A DNA stretch of 64,000 nt from Aeromicrobium sp. Root495 (lineage in GTDB: Bacteria > Actinomycetota > Actinomycetes > Propionibacteriales > Nocardioidaceae): NCBI RefSeq assembly GCF_001426755.1, contig NZ_LMFJ01000001.1, forward strand, positions 103,156-167,155. Direction: 5' to 3'. A program made the translations under genes and the position numbers. The notes below the pieces were generated by a model, which had not been told where the DNA came from, ran no database searches, and was given only the letters and a program-made list of their open reading frames with translations. Positions 50,698 through 58,536 of the stretch are shown piece after piece; position 1 is the first letter of the stretch; each line of letters begins with the position of its first letter.

Positions 50698-51995
50698 ACA
50701 GACGACTGATGACGACCCTGGGAGCCGTGGCCGCGGCGACGAGCCTGACCGGCTGCTCCTTCACCGGCCTCAACTCTTACTCCCTGCCGTTCAGCAAGGG
50801 CGGCAGCGGCGACGCGGTCCAGGCCACCGTGCTGCTGGAGAACGCCACCAACCTCGTGCCCAACTCCGAGGTGAAGTACGGGGAGGTCACCGTCGGCTCG
50901 GTGCGCAAGATCAAGCTCGACGGCTGGACGGCCCGGCTCACGATCGGTCTCGAGAAGGATGCCGACGTGCCGTCCGACGTGACGGCCAAGGTGGCGCAGA
51001 AGAGCCTCCTCGGCGCCGAGTACCTCGAGCTGACCTCGCCGTCCGACGGCGAGGGCGACGCGACGAAGCCCGGCTCGGTCCGCGCAGGACCGATGCGCGA
51101 CGGCGCCACGATCGGGCTGGAGCGGACCGAGCGGTACCCCGAGACCGAGGAGGTCCTCACGGCCGCCTCGATGCTCTTCAACGGTGGTGGCCTGCCGCAG
51201 ATCAAGGTCATCAGCCAGGAGGTCAACACGGCCTTCGGCGGGCGGACCGCCCAGACCCGCTCGCTCGTGCGCCGCATCGACGAGGCCGCACAGACCCTCG
51301 ACGGGCAGCGCACCTCCATCTTCGGCGCCATGGAGCAGCTGCGCACCGCGGCCCGCACCCTCAACCGGGACAAGGCCACGATCACGCGGGCGCTCGACAC
51401 GCTGCCGGAGGGGGTCGAGGCGCTCGACGAGGAGGTCCCGGCGCTCCGCCGGACGGTCGAGTCGTTCTCGCGCATCGAGAAGGTCTCCCGCACCACGCTC
51501 GTGGACAACAAGGACGGTCTCGCGGAGATCCTCGACAACCTCAAGCCCGTGACCCAGTCGTTGGCCGGCGCCGGGTCCGACCTGCCGAAGGTCGTGGAGC
51601 TCCTCACCTACCCGTTCCCCACGGGCGACCTCTACAAGTACACCCGGAGCGACTACCTCAACCTGTTCGCGACCTTCCGCGTCAACGCGGAGACCATCGC
51701 CGACACGTTCATCGGACTCACGCCGCTGGACGGCGTGCTCTCCAACATCATGGGTCTGCCCACCGGGGCGGCCGCGCAGTCCGAGGACCCGCTCACGGGT
51801 CCCGTCGAGGGACTCACCGCGGAGCCCGGCGCGAACGGTGGGGACCTGCCTGGCCTGGTCGACGGTCTCGTCGACGGCCTCACCGGCAAGAAGGCCGCTG
51901 AGCAGCCCAAGGCCGGCTCGAAGCCCGGGCCGAGCGCCACGCCCACACCCGCCCGCGAGCCCAACCTGCTCGAGCGACTCCTCGGAGGCCAGTGA
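50694..51995 (+). CDS. mceE: MceE lipoprotein (LprK-like)
   Basis: The 433-residue protein has a lipoprotein signal peptide MNRRLMTTLGAVAAATSLTG with lipobox SLTGC (lipidated C21). It then has the MCE domain (VLLENATNLVPNSEVKYGEVTVGSVRKIKL), helical tunnel region and a disordered Pro/Ala-rich C-terminus. In mce operons the fifth protein is usually the lipoprotein, as here. It overlaps both neighbours. Confidence 0.94.
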   Translation: MNRRLMTTLGAVAAATSLTGCSFTGLNSYSLPFSKGGSGDAVQATVLLENATNLVPNSEVKYGEVTVGSVRKIKLDGWTARLTIGLEKDADVPSDVTAKVAQKSLLGAEYLELTSPSDGEGDATKPGSVRAGPMRDGATIGLERTERYPETEEVLTAASMLFNGGGLPQIKVISQEVNTAFGGRTAQTRSLVRRIDEAAQTLDGQRTSIFGAMEQLRTAARTLNRDKATITRALDTLPEGVEALDEEVPALRRTVESFSRIEKVSRTTLVDNKDGLAEILDNLKPVTQSLAGAGSDLPKVVELLTYPFPTGDLYKYTRSDYLNLFATFRVNAETIADTFIGLTPLDGVLSNIMGLPTGAAAQSEDPLTGPVEGLTAEPGANGGDLPGLVDGLVDGLTGKKAAEQPKAGSKPGPSATPTPAREPNLLERLLGGQ

Positions 51996-53344
51996 TGCTC
52001 AGCCGTCTCGTCAGGATCCAGCTCACGTTGTTCGGCGTGATCACGATCGCTGCGCTGCTCGTCATGGCGCTCTTCTACGTGCGCATCCCGGCCCAGCTGG
52101 GCGTGGGCCGCTACGAGGTCGTCATGAACCTCGAGGACGCCGGTGGTCTCTACCCCAAGGCCCACGTCACGTACCGCGGGACGGAGGTCGGGCAGGTCAA
52201 GAAGCTCGACGTCGGACCCGAGGGCGGCGTGCTCGTCACGATGCAGATCGACGACGGGTCCGAGATCCCCGCGGACTCGATGGCCCAGGTGCGGAGCGCC
52301 TCGGTGATCGGTGAGCAGTACGTGGACTTCGTCCCGCCGGAGAACTCCTCGGTGACCCAGGTCCTGGGCGGGGGCGACACCATCTCGGTGGACCGCACCG
52401 ACCTGCCCACCACGACCGACACCGTCCTCACCTCGGCCGACGACCTCCTGCGCTCCATCCCAGAGAAGGACCTGGAGACGACGCTCGACGAGCTCGACAC
52501 TGCGTTCAACGGGACCGGCGACGAGCTCGGGTCCCTCATCCGCTCGTCCTCGGACCTCGTGGCGGAGGCCAACGAGAACGTGGGCCCCACCATCGGGCTC
52601 ATCGAGGACCTCGGTCCGGTGCTCCAGACGCAGAAGGACATGGACGGGAACGTCCGGTCGTTCGTGAACAGCCTCGACTCGGTGACCTCCGAGCTCGAGA
52701 AGAACGACAAGGGCCTGCGCTCGATCTTCACCGGCTCGGACGCCTTCCTCACCGAGATCGGCGACTTCGCCGAGGCGATGGACCCGATCTTCGCGCAGAC
52801 CCTGGCCGACGTGGCCTCGATCGGCAAGGTGCTCGACGTCTACAACCCCGCGGTCGAGCACGCCCTGGCCGTGATCCCGGCTCTGCAGACCATGTTCGTG
52901 GGTGCCCTCCCGGTCTCGCGTCGTGACAACCCGCTGCCGTCGATCAACCTGTCGCTGCGCGCCGGGTTCGACCCGCCGGTGTGCACCACCGGCTTCGCGA
53001 GCGCCAACAAGTTCCGCGACCCGGACGACAAGACGCTGCTGGCGCCGCCCAGTGACTCCTACTGCAAGGTGGCCAAGGACTCGCCGCTCGTGGTCCGCGG
53101 CGCGCGCAACGCGCCCTGCCCCACCAACGACCGTCGCGGGCCGTACGCCTTCAGCTGTGGCTACGTGTTCAACCGGGTCGAGGTCGACCGCCAGAAGGCG
53201 CAGATCCGCGTCGGCGACACGCCCAACGACCCCGACGGGGCCGAGGGCGACGGCGCTCCGGGAACGTTCTTCCTCGACGCCCTCTCGGGCGCCGTGGGCG
53301 GCGGGCAGGACACGCTCGAGGACCTCCTGAGCGTGGGCCGATGA
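51995..53344 (+). CDS. mceF: MceF substrate-binding/tunnel protein
   Basis: The 449-residue protein has the anchor LTLFGVITIAALLVMALFYV, the MCE domain NLEDAGGLYPKAHVTYRGTEVGQVKKLDV, a helical region to about residue 330 and a C-terminal domain with four cysteines, probably disulphide-bonded outside the membrane. ATG 51995 overlaps the mceE stop. It completes the set of six Mce proteins and overlaps the first Mce-associated gene by ATGA. Confidence 0.93.
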   Translation: MLSRLVRIQLTLFGVITIAALLVMALFYVRIPAQLGVGRYEVVMNLEDAGGLYPKAHVTYRGTEVGQVKKLDVGPEGGVLVTMQIDDGSEIPADSMAQVRSASVIGEQYVDFVPPENSSVTQVLGGGDTISVDRTDLPTTTDTVLTSADDLLRSIPEKDLETTLDELDTAFNGTGDELGSLIRSSSDLVAEANENVGPTIGLIEDLGPVLQTQKDMDGNVRSFVNSLDSVTSELEKNDKGLRSIFTGSDAFLTEIGDFAEAMDPIFAQTLADVASIGKVLDVYNPAVEHALAVIPALQTMFVGALPVSRRDNPLPSINLSLRAGFDPPVCTTGFASANKFRDPDDKTLLAPPSDSYCKVAKDSPLVVRGARNAPCPTNDRRGPYAFSCGYVFNRVEVDRQKAQIRVGDTPNDPDGAEGDGAPGTFFLDALSGAVGGGQDTLEDLLSVGR

Positions 53345-53826
53345 TGGGCCTGCTCGACCGCGTCTCACGGACGGCGTGGCTGGTCCTGATCGCCGCGCTC
53401 GTGGGCCTGCTCGTCTGGCAGGGCCTGGTCTGGCGCGCGGATGCGCAGGCGGAGGACCGCCGGACCGAGGCCGTGGAGGTGGCGAAGCAGCAGGTCCTCG
53501 ACCTCACGACCCTCGACTCCGACGACGTCGGGCCCAAGCTCAAAGCCATGGCCGGGCGCACCACCGGGCAGTTCAAGAACCAGGTGAACGACATCGCGGC
53601 GCAGTTCGTCCAGATCGTCCAGGAGAAGAAGGTCGACGCGACCGGCACGGTCGACGCGGCCGCCGTCACCTCGGCCTCCGACCGTGACGCGACCGTGCTG
53701 GTCGCGTCTACGGCCGTGATCCGGGAGAAGGCGGGCAAGCCCACCACCCGGACCTACCGCATCCGCGTGAAGCTCACGCGGAACGACGCCGACTGGAAGA
53801 TCAACGGGATGGAGTTCGTCCAGTGA
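53341..53826 (+). CDS. Mce-associated membrane protein 1
   Basis: The 161-residue protein has one N-terminal span (AWLVLIAALVGLLVWQGLVW), followed by an exported helix-plus-sheet domain with the EVAKQQVLDLTTLD and WKINGMEFVQ blocks typical of Mas proteins that end mce operons. They are thought to stabilise the transporter. It is coupled to both neighbours by four-base overlaps. Confidence 0.85.
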   Translation: MMGLLDRVSRTAWLVLIAALVGLLVWQGLVWRADAQAEDRRTEAVEVAKQQVLDLTTLDSDDVGPKLKAMAGRTTGQFKNQVNDIAAQFVQIVQEKKVDATGTVDAAAVTSASDRDATVLVASTAVIREKAGKPTTRTYRIRVKLTRNDADWKINGMEFVQ

Positions 53827-54392
53827 GCACGAAGGAGAAGGACGCGACCACCGACGTCACCGACGCTGCGGACCCCGCAGGCGGAGGGGACGGGCCCGCG
53901 GTCCAGCGCGTCGTCGGCCGCCAGGGCCGAGGGCCGTTGCTGCCCGTCGTCACGCTGGTGCTCGCCGTGGCGCTGGTGGTCCTCGTCGTCGTGAACGTCC
54001 TGCACGTCCGCGGGGAGTCGCCGCGCGACGAGGCCCCGAAGGAGGTGGCCGCCCACGTCGTGAAGCTGCTCTCCTACACGCCGACCACCGTCTCCTCCGA
54101 CCTGGCGAGCGAGCAGAAGTGGCTCACGGGCGACTTCCGCGAGGAGTACTCGAAGCTCGTGACGGGGACGGTGGCGCCGGCAGCGACCAAGGGCGGGGTG
54201 ACGGCCGAGGCCGAGGTCACCGCACGTGGCGTCGAGTCGTCCACGCGCGACCGTGTGGTCCTGCTGCTGTTCGTCAACATCACGTCCACCCGCGCCTCGG
54301 CCAAGGAGGCCGAGGTCCAGGGCAGCCGCGTCCGGGTGGTCGCCCAGCGCGTGGACGGGACCTGGAAGATCAGCGACCTCTCGCCCGCCTGA
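53823..54392 (+). CDS. Mce-associated membrane protein 2
   Basis: The 189-residue protein has a long acidic cytoplasmic N-terminus (about 45 residues), one membrane span (LPVVTLVLAVALVVLVVVNVL) and an exported NTF2-like domain ending DGTWKISDLSPA. It shares the overall plan with the preceding gene and starts at GTG inside its stop codon. Confidence 0.85.
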   Translation: MSTKEKDATTDVTDAADPAGGGDGPAVQRVVGRQGRGPLLPVVTLVLAVALVVLVVVNVLHVRGESPRDEAPKEVAAHVVKLLSYTPTTVSSDLASEQKWLTGDFREEYSKLVTGTVAPAATKGGVTAEAEVTARGVESSTRDRVVLLLFVNITSTRASAKEAEVQGSRVRVVAQRVDGTWKISDLSPA

Positions 54393-54448
54393 ACCAACCT
54401 CACCCGCCTCACGCCGACATCCGTCGACGACGACCCGAAAGGAAGCCC

Positions 54449-54862
54449 ATGAGCACCTTCTCCTCGACCGACGAGATCTACGAGGTCCTGACCCCGTTCT
54501 ACGAGTCGCTCACGACGGACCCCGAGATCGGCCCCAAGTTCGTGAAGGCCGACACGTCCTTCCGGATCAACGTGACCGGTCCCGACGCCACCTTCCTGCT
54601 CGACGCCACCCAGGACCCCGCCGTCCTGACCACGGGCGACGAGGCGCTGGCCGGGGACCCGGCCGTCGACCTGACCATGTCGGGCGACGACAACCACCGA
54701 TTCTGGCTCGGGAAGATCAACCTCCCCGTCGCCCTGGCCACCCGCAAGATCAAGGTCGCCGGGGGAGTGACAGGTCTGCTCGGCCTGGTTCCGGCGCTCG
54801 CGCCTGCGTACGAGAAGTACCGCACACATCTCGAGGAGATCGGCCGTCCGGTCGACGCCTGA
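54449..54862 (+). CDS. SCP2-type sterol/lipid carrier domain protein
   Basis: The 137-residue soluble protein has the SCP2 pattern: FRINVTGPDATFLLDATQDPAVLTTGDEALAGDPAVDLTMSGDDNHRFWLGKINLPVALATRKIKVAGG. This is the strand-loop-helix arrangement in which the LxxGKINPxxAxxxGKxKxxG-like segment lines the lipid tunnel. There is no signal peptide, so it would act in the cytoplasm, taking lipid delivered by the Mce complex. It follows the mce genes after 56 bases with its own GAAAGGAAG and precedes the operon terminator, so it is probably cotranscribed. Confidence 0.85.
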   Translation: MSTFSSTDEIYEVLTPFYESLTTDPEIGPKFVKADTSFRINVTGPDATFLLDATQDPAVLTTGDEALAGDPAVDLTMSGDDNHRFWLGKINLPVALATRKIKVAGGVTGLLGLVPALAPAYEKYRTHLEEIGRPVDA

Positions 54863-54878
54863 TCCTCAGCAGCTGACC

Positions 54879-54912
54879 CAGCCCCGCCCGGCGTCCCTGC
54901 CGGGTGGGGCTG
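54879..54912 (+). terminator. Strong terminator of the mce operon
   Basis: CAGCCCC-G-CCCGGC pairs with GCCGGG-T-GGGGCTG around a six-base loop: 13 Watson-Crick pairs and one G-T. It follows the SCP2-type gene by 16 bases; only a short T-poor tail follows. Confidence 0.8.
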
Positions 54913-54966
54913 TGTCGTCCCTCGGGGCGGAGCTCGCCGCTCAGTAGATGCTGTCAGTGACTCATG

Positions 54967-54990
54967 ACGACATTTGTGCCAATATGTCGT
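54967..54990. promoter_or_regulatory. ACGACA-N12-TGTCGT operator of the P450 operon
   Basis: The arms extend to ACGACAT/ATGTCGT. Its last base is the first base of the -35 TTGACA, so binding would block RNA polymerase. Identical arms and spacing occur at 32761 and 43147. Confidence 0.7.
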
Positions 54991-55018
54991 TGACAGGGCG
55001 TGACCCGCGTCATACAGT
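54990..55018 (+). promoter_or_regulatory. Consensus promoter of the P450 operon with CRP-like site
   Basis: TTGACA (54990-54995) and TACAGT (55013-55018) are 17 bases apart, the best sigma70-type promoter in the window. A CRP-like CGTGA-CCCGCG-TCATA (54999-55014) occupies the spacer. The message would have a leader of about 100 bases. Confidence 0.75.
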
Positions 55019-55124
55019 CGTCTTTATGAGATGCGAAGGCTAAAAACTAACACGGTCGTCCTGCCGCACTCCGGACCAGCCCGCCGCACCTCGCACCGAC
55101 CCGTCGAAGGAGACGAGAACCCCC

Positions 55125-56363
55125 ATGACCCTCACAGCCTCTGAGCTCGGAGTCCTGAGCACCGACACGTACGCCCAGGGGGACCCGACCACGTTCGGTC
55201 TTCCGCTCGACCACTTCGACTACATCCGCGACAACGAGCCCTGCTTCATGCAGGAGTTCAACGACCCGATGCTCATCGAGAAGGCGTGGGTCGTCAGCCG
55301 CAACGAGGACATCTGGGAGGTCGACCGCAACCAGCAGCGCTACGCGGCCGACCGCGGCTACGTGAACATGTGGAAGGTCACCCCCATCGACCCGACCATG
55401 GGTGGCCAGCCGGCCATGCTGACGTCGGACGGGGAGCGTCACCGCGCTCAGCGCCAGGTCATGAGCAAGGGCTTCACGCCCAAGGTGGTGGCCAAGCTCG
55501 AGGAGAAGTTCCGCGAGTACGCCGTCACGATCATCGACGAGGCGCTCGACAAGCGGGAGTTCAACTTCGTCCAGGACATCGGCCACGCCATGCCCATGGA
55601 GGCGCTCGGTGACGTGCTCGGCGTCCCGCCGGGCGACCGCGCCAAGTTCTTCTCGTGGGTCGACACCTTCGCCGCACCGTTCGACACCCGCATCACGCCG
55701 TCGTTCGACTACGTCATGGAGGCCATCGGCAACCTCATGGTCTACTCCACGGAGCTGGCCGAGGCCAAGCGCCAGAACCCGGGCGACGACGTCATGTCGC
55801 GCATCGTGGCGGCAGGCGCCGACGCGATGTCCGAGGACGAGATCATGGGCAACGTCGCCCTCCTGGCCAGCGGCGCCGCCGAGAGCACGCGCACCGCGAT
55901 GTCCCACGGCATGCACGAGATGATGCGCAACCCCACGCAGATGAAGTGGCTGCGCGAGCGTCAGTCCGACATCCCGTCGTCGGCCATCCAGGAGATCGTG
56001 CGCATCGCCTCGCCGTTCACCCACCTCGTGCGCACCGCTACGGAGGACCACGTCCTGCAGGGCCAGGAGATCAGCGAGGGCGACATCGTCCTCATGCTCT
56101 TCGTGGCCGGCAACTTCGACCCCCGTGCCTTCGACAACCCGCGCGAGTTCGACCTCTCCCGCGAGAAGAACCCGCACGTGTCGTTCGGTCGCGGCCCGCA
56201 CCAGTGCCTCGGCAAGCACGTCGCCTCCCTGGAGATGAAGGTCCTCTTCGAGGAGCTGCTCCAGCGCACCAAGGACATCCAGCCCAACGGCGACATCGAG
56301 TACGTGCGCGACGCGTACTCGCGCGGCGTCTACAACCTCCCCGTCACCCTCACCCCGGCGTGA
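55125..56363 (+). CDS. Cytochrome P450
   Basis: The 412-residue soluble bacterial P450 has the I-helix oxygen-activation region LLASGAAESTRTAMSHG (where AESTR stands for the usual GxxT pattern), the ExxR motif EIVR, FDPRAFDNPREFDLSR and the heme loop FGRGPHQCLG with axial C361. It hydroxylates a small hydrophobic substrate using electrons from the ferredoxin encoded 28 bases downstream. The subfamily cannot be named; it lacks obvious signatures of the sterol CYP125/142 enzymes as far as I can judge by eye. Confidence 0.93.
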   Translation: MTLTASELGVLSTDTYAQGDPTTFGLPLDHFDYIRDNEPCFMQEFNDPMLIEKAWVVSRNEDIWEVDRNQQRYAADRGYVNMWKVTPIDPTMGGQPAMLTSDGERHRAQRQVMSKGFTPKVVAKLEEKFREYAVTIIDEALDKREFNFVQDIGHAMPMEALGDVLGVPPGDRAKFFSWVDTFAAPFDTRITPSFDYVMEAIGNLMVYSTELAEAKRQNPGDDVMSRIVAAGADAMSEDEIMGNVALLASGAAESTRTAMSHGMHEMMRNPTQMKWLRERQSDIPSSAIQEIVRIASPFTHLVRTATEDHVLQGQEISEGDIVLMLFVAGNFDPRAFDNPREFDLSREKNPHVSFGRGPHQCLGKHVASLEMKVLFEELLQRTKDIQPNGDIEYVRDAYSRGVYNLPVTLTPA

Positions 56364-56391
56364 CCGGGGTCCCGTCCCAGAGGAACCAGAC

Positions 56392-56586
56392 ATGAAGATC
56401 ACGGTCGACTTCGATCACTGCGAGGTCCACGGCGACTGCGTCGTGGCTGCTCCCGAGGTCTTCGACATCGGCGACGACGACGACGTCGTCCAGGTGCTCG
56501 ACGACAACCCCGGCGAGGAGCTGCGCACCAAGGTGGAGACGGCGGCCAAGATGTGTCCCGTCGCCGCCATCAAGCTGGGCGCCTGA
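56392..56586 (+). CDS. 3Fe-4S ferredoxin
   Basis: The 64-residue protein has three cluster cysteines (C10, C16, C55 followed by P) in the pattern CX5C...CP, with a non-cysteine (V18-A19 region) where a 4Fe-4S ferredoxin would place another ligand. This is the P450-type 3Fe-4S ferredoxin. It is strongly acidic, as expected for docking. It sits between the P450 and its reductase. Confidence 0.92.
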   Translation: MKITVDFDHCEVHGDCVVAAPEVFDIGDDDDVVQVLDDNPGEELRTKVETAAKMCPVAAIKLGA

Positions 56587-56587
56587 C

Positions 56588-57772
56588 ATGTCGGAGGACG
56601 TCGGACGGGTCGTCATCGTCGGGGCCGGCCTGGCCGGCTGGCGGGCCGCGCAGGCCCTGCACGGCGCGGACTTCACCGGCGAGGTCGTGGTCGTCGGCGA
56701 CGAGACCCACCGCCCCTACGACCGGCCGCCCCTGTCCAAGCAGCTCCTGGCCGGCACCTTCTCGACCGACGACTGCATGCTGGCCGGCGAGGCGCCCGAC
56801 GCCACGTGGCGCCTCGGGGTCGCTGCGGCCGGTCTGGACCGCGACGCCTCCGAGCTCGTCCTCGCCGACGGCGAGCGGCTCCCGTACGACCGACTCGTGG
56901 TCGCCACGGGTCGGCGGGCTCGGGACTGGCCGGGCGAGGTGCCGGCCTCCGGGGTCCACACGCTGCGCTCCTTCGAGGACGTCGTGCAGCTCGAGGCCTC
57001 GCTGTCACCGGACTCCCGGGTCGTCATCATCGGCGCCGGCTTCATCGGGTGCGAGGTCGCGGCCACGCTCCGCGCCCGGGACCTCTCGGTCACGATCGTC
57101 GACGTCGCCGACCAGCCCATGCCCGTGCTCGGGGCCGAGGCGGGGGAGCGTGCGGTGCGGCTCCACGAGTCGCACGGCGTGCAGTTCCGGCTGGGGAGCG
57201 GCGTGAAGGTCATCGAGGGTGCGGAGCGTCCCAGCGCCGTCGTGCTCGAGGACGGCGAGTCCCTGCCGGCCGACGTCGTGCTGGTGGCCATCGGGTCCGT
57301 CCCCAACACGGAGTGGCTCGACGGCTCGGGACTCAGGCTCGACCGCGGCGTCCTCGTGTGCGACGAGACAGGGACGGTTCTCGACGAGTCCGGCCGACCC
57401 GTGCGCGACGTGCTGGCCGCCGGTGACGTGGCAGCCTGGCCGCACCCCCACGCGAGTGGCGCGGTCTGCATCGAGCACTGGTCCAACGCCCGCGACATGG
57501 GGGACCGTGTGGCCACCAACGCGCTGCTGGACCACGAGGAGCGCGAGGCCATCGTCTCGATCCCGGCGTTCTGGTCCGACCAGTACGACGTCAAGATCAA
57601 GTCCGCCGGCTACCTGCGGGGAGCCGACGCCCTGAAGCTGGTCTCGGAGGATCCCGAGAAGCCCGCGCTCCTGGTGGAGGCCCTGCGGGACGGCGAGGTC
57701 ATCGGCGCGATCGGGTTCAACATGAACCGCGCGATGATCACCTACCAGCGCAACCTGCGTCCGGTGGGCTGA
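56588..57772 (+). CDS. NAD(P)H:ferredoxin reductase
   Basis: The 394-residue protein has the FAD motif VVIVGAGLAGWRAAQ (about residue 8), the NAD(P) motif VVIIGAGFIGCEVA (about residue 141), and the FAD-binding DVLAAGDVAAWP. The length and C-terminal domain fit putidaredoxin/rubredoxin-reductase-type flavoproteins. It follows the ferredoxin gene after one base and completes a self-contained class I P450 system. Confidence 0.92.
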   Translation: MSEDVGRVVIVGAGLAGWRAAQALHGADFTGEVVVVGDETHRPYDRPPLSKQLLAGTFSTDDCMLAGEAPDATWRLGVAAAGLDRDASELVLADGERLPYDRLVVATGRRARDWPGEVPASGVHTLRSFEDVVQLEASLSPDSRVVIIGAGFIGCEVAATLRARDLSVTIVDVADQPMPVLGAEAGERAVRLHESHGVQFRLGSGVKVIEGAERPSAVVLEDGESLPADVVLVAIGSVPNTEWLDGSGLRLDRGVLVCDETGTVLDESGRPVRDVLAAGDVAAWPHPHASGAVCIEHWSNARDMGDRVATNALLDHEEREAIVSIPAFWSDQYDVKIKSAGYLRGADALKLVSEDPEKPALLVEALRDGEVIGAIGFNMNRAMITYQRNLRPVG

Positions 57773-57781
57773 CCGATGACG

Positions 57782-58423
57782 TCAGAGCGAGCCGGGCTCA
57801 CCGACCGGGAGGCCGCGGCGCAGCAGCGAGACGGCCGTCTCCGTGATGGCCTCCTCGTCGAAGGGGCCCTCGGGCCGGTACCAGCGCGACACCCAGATGC
57901 ACGAGCCGAGCATGAGGCGGGTCGCGATCTTGGCGTCCTTCGCCTCGATGTCACCGGCCTCCATGTTGGCGGCGACGACCTTCACCCAGACGTCCTCGAA
58001 GTCGCGGGTGAACTGGCGCCAGCGCTCGTAGGCCTCCTCGGAGAGCCCGCCTCCGCCGAAGAAGACCGGCATGTAGCCCCGCATGCGGATGGCAGCACCG
58101 ATCTGCAGCCGGATGAGGGCGTCGAGCTGCTCGCGCGGCTCGTCCAGCTCGGCCGTCACGGCGATGGCCGACTCGAGCAGCTCCTTGGTGCTCCGGTCGA
58201 AGAGCACGCTCAGCAGGTCCTCCTTCGTGGGGACCGTGCGGTACAGCGTGGCTCTCGAGACCGACAGCTTCTCGGCCACCTCGTGGATGGACACGTTGTC
58301 CATCCCGCCCTCCGCGAAGAGCTGCGCCACGGCGTCGGCCACGGCGCCGAGGTCGATGTCGAGGCGCGGACGACCGCGCGGACGGCTGGCCTTGGACGAA
58401 GCGTCCGCCTGCGAGGGGCTCAT
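57782..58423 (-). CDS. TetR-family regulator divergent from aldehyde dehydrogenase
   Basis: The 213-residue protein has a basic linker (SRPRGRPRLD, AT-hook-like) before the helix-turn-helix VAQLFAEGGMDNVSIHEVAEKLSVSRATLYRTVPTKEDLL. Its C-terminal WVSRWYRPEGPFDEEAI is reminiscent of KstR2-type proteins. ATG 58423 is chosen because AAAGG lies upstream; ATG 58438 is possible. The promoter region contains the palindrome AACCGGTT at 58441-58448. It is convergent with the ferredoxin reductase and probably controls the divergent 58537-63212 operon. Confidence 0.86.
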   Translation of the reverse strand: MSPSQADASSKASRPRGRPRLDIDLGAVADAVAQLFAEGGMDNVSIHEVAEKLSVSRATLYRTVPTKEDLLSVLFDRSTKELLESAIAVTAELDEPREQLDALIRLQIGAAIRMRGYMPVFFGGGGLSEEAYERWRQFTRDFEDVWVKVVAANMEAGDIEAKDAKIATRLMLGSCIWVSRWYRPEGPFDEEAITETAVSLLRRGLPVGEPGSL

Positions 58424-58440
58424 CGAGAGACCTTTCATGA

Positions 58441-58448
58441 AACCGGTT
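58441..58448. promoter_or_regulatory. Short palindrome AACCGGTT in divergent region
   Basis: This eight-base perfect palindrome lies just upstream of the TetR start and downstream of its likely -10 (TAGACT on the minus strand). Being short, it is only a candidate operator. Confidence 0.3.
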
Positions 58449-58536
58449 GTCTCTTTAAGTCTATTCCACTCCGGACGATCTGCCCCGCACCCTCGCCATC
58501 GAATGCGTCGTCCCGACGCGCCCACCAGGAGAAGTC

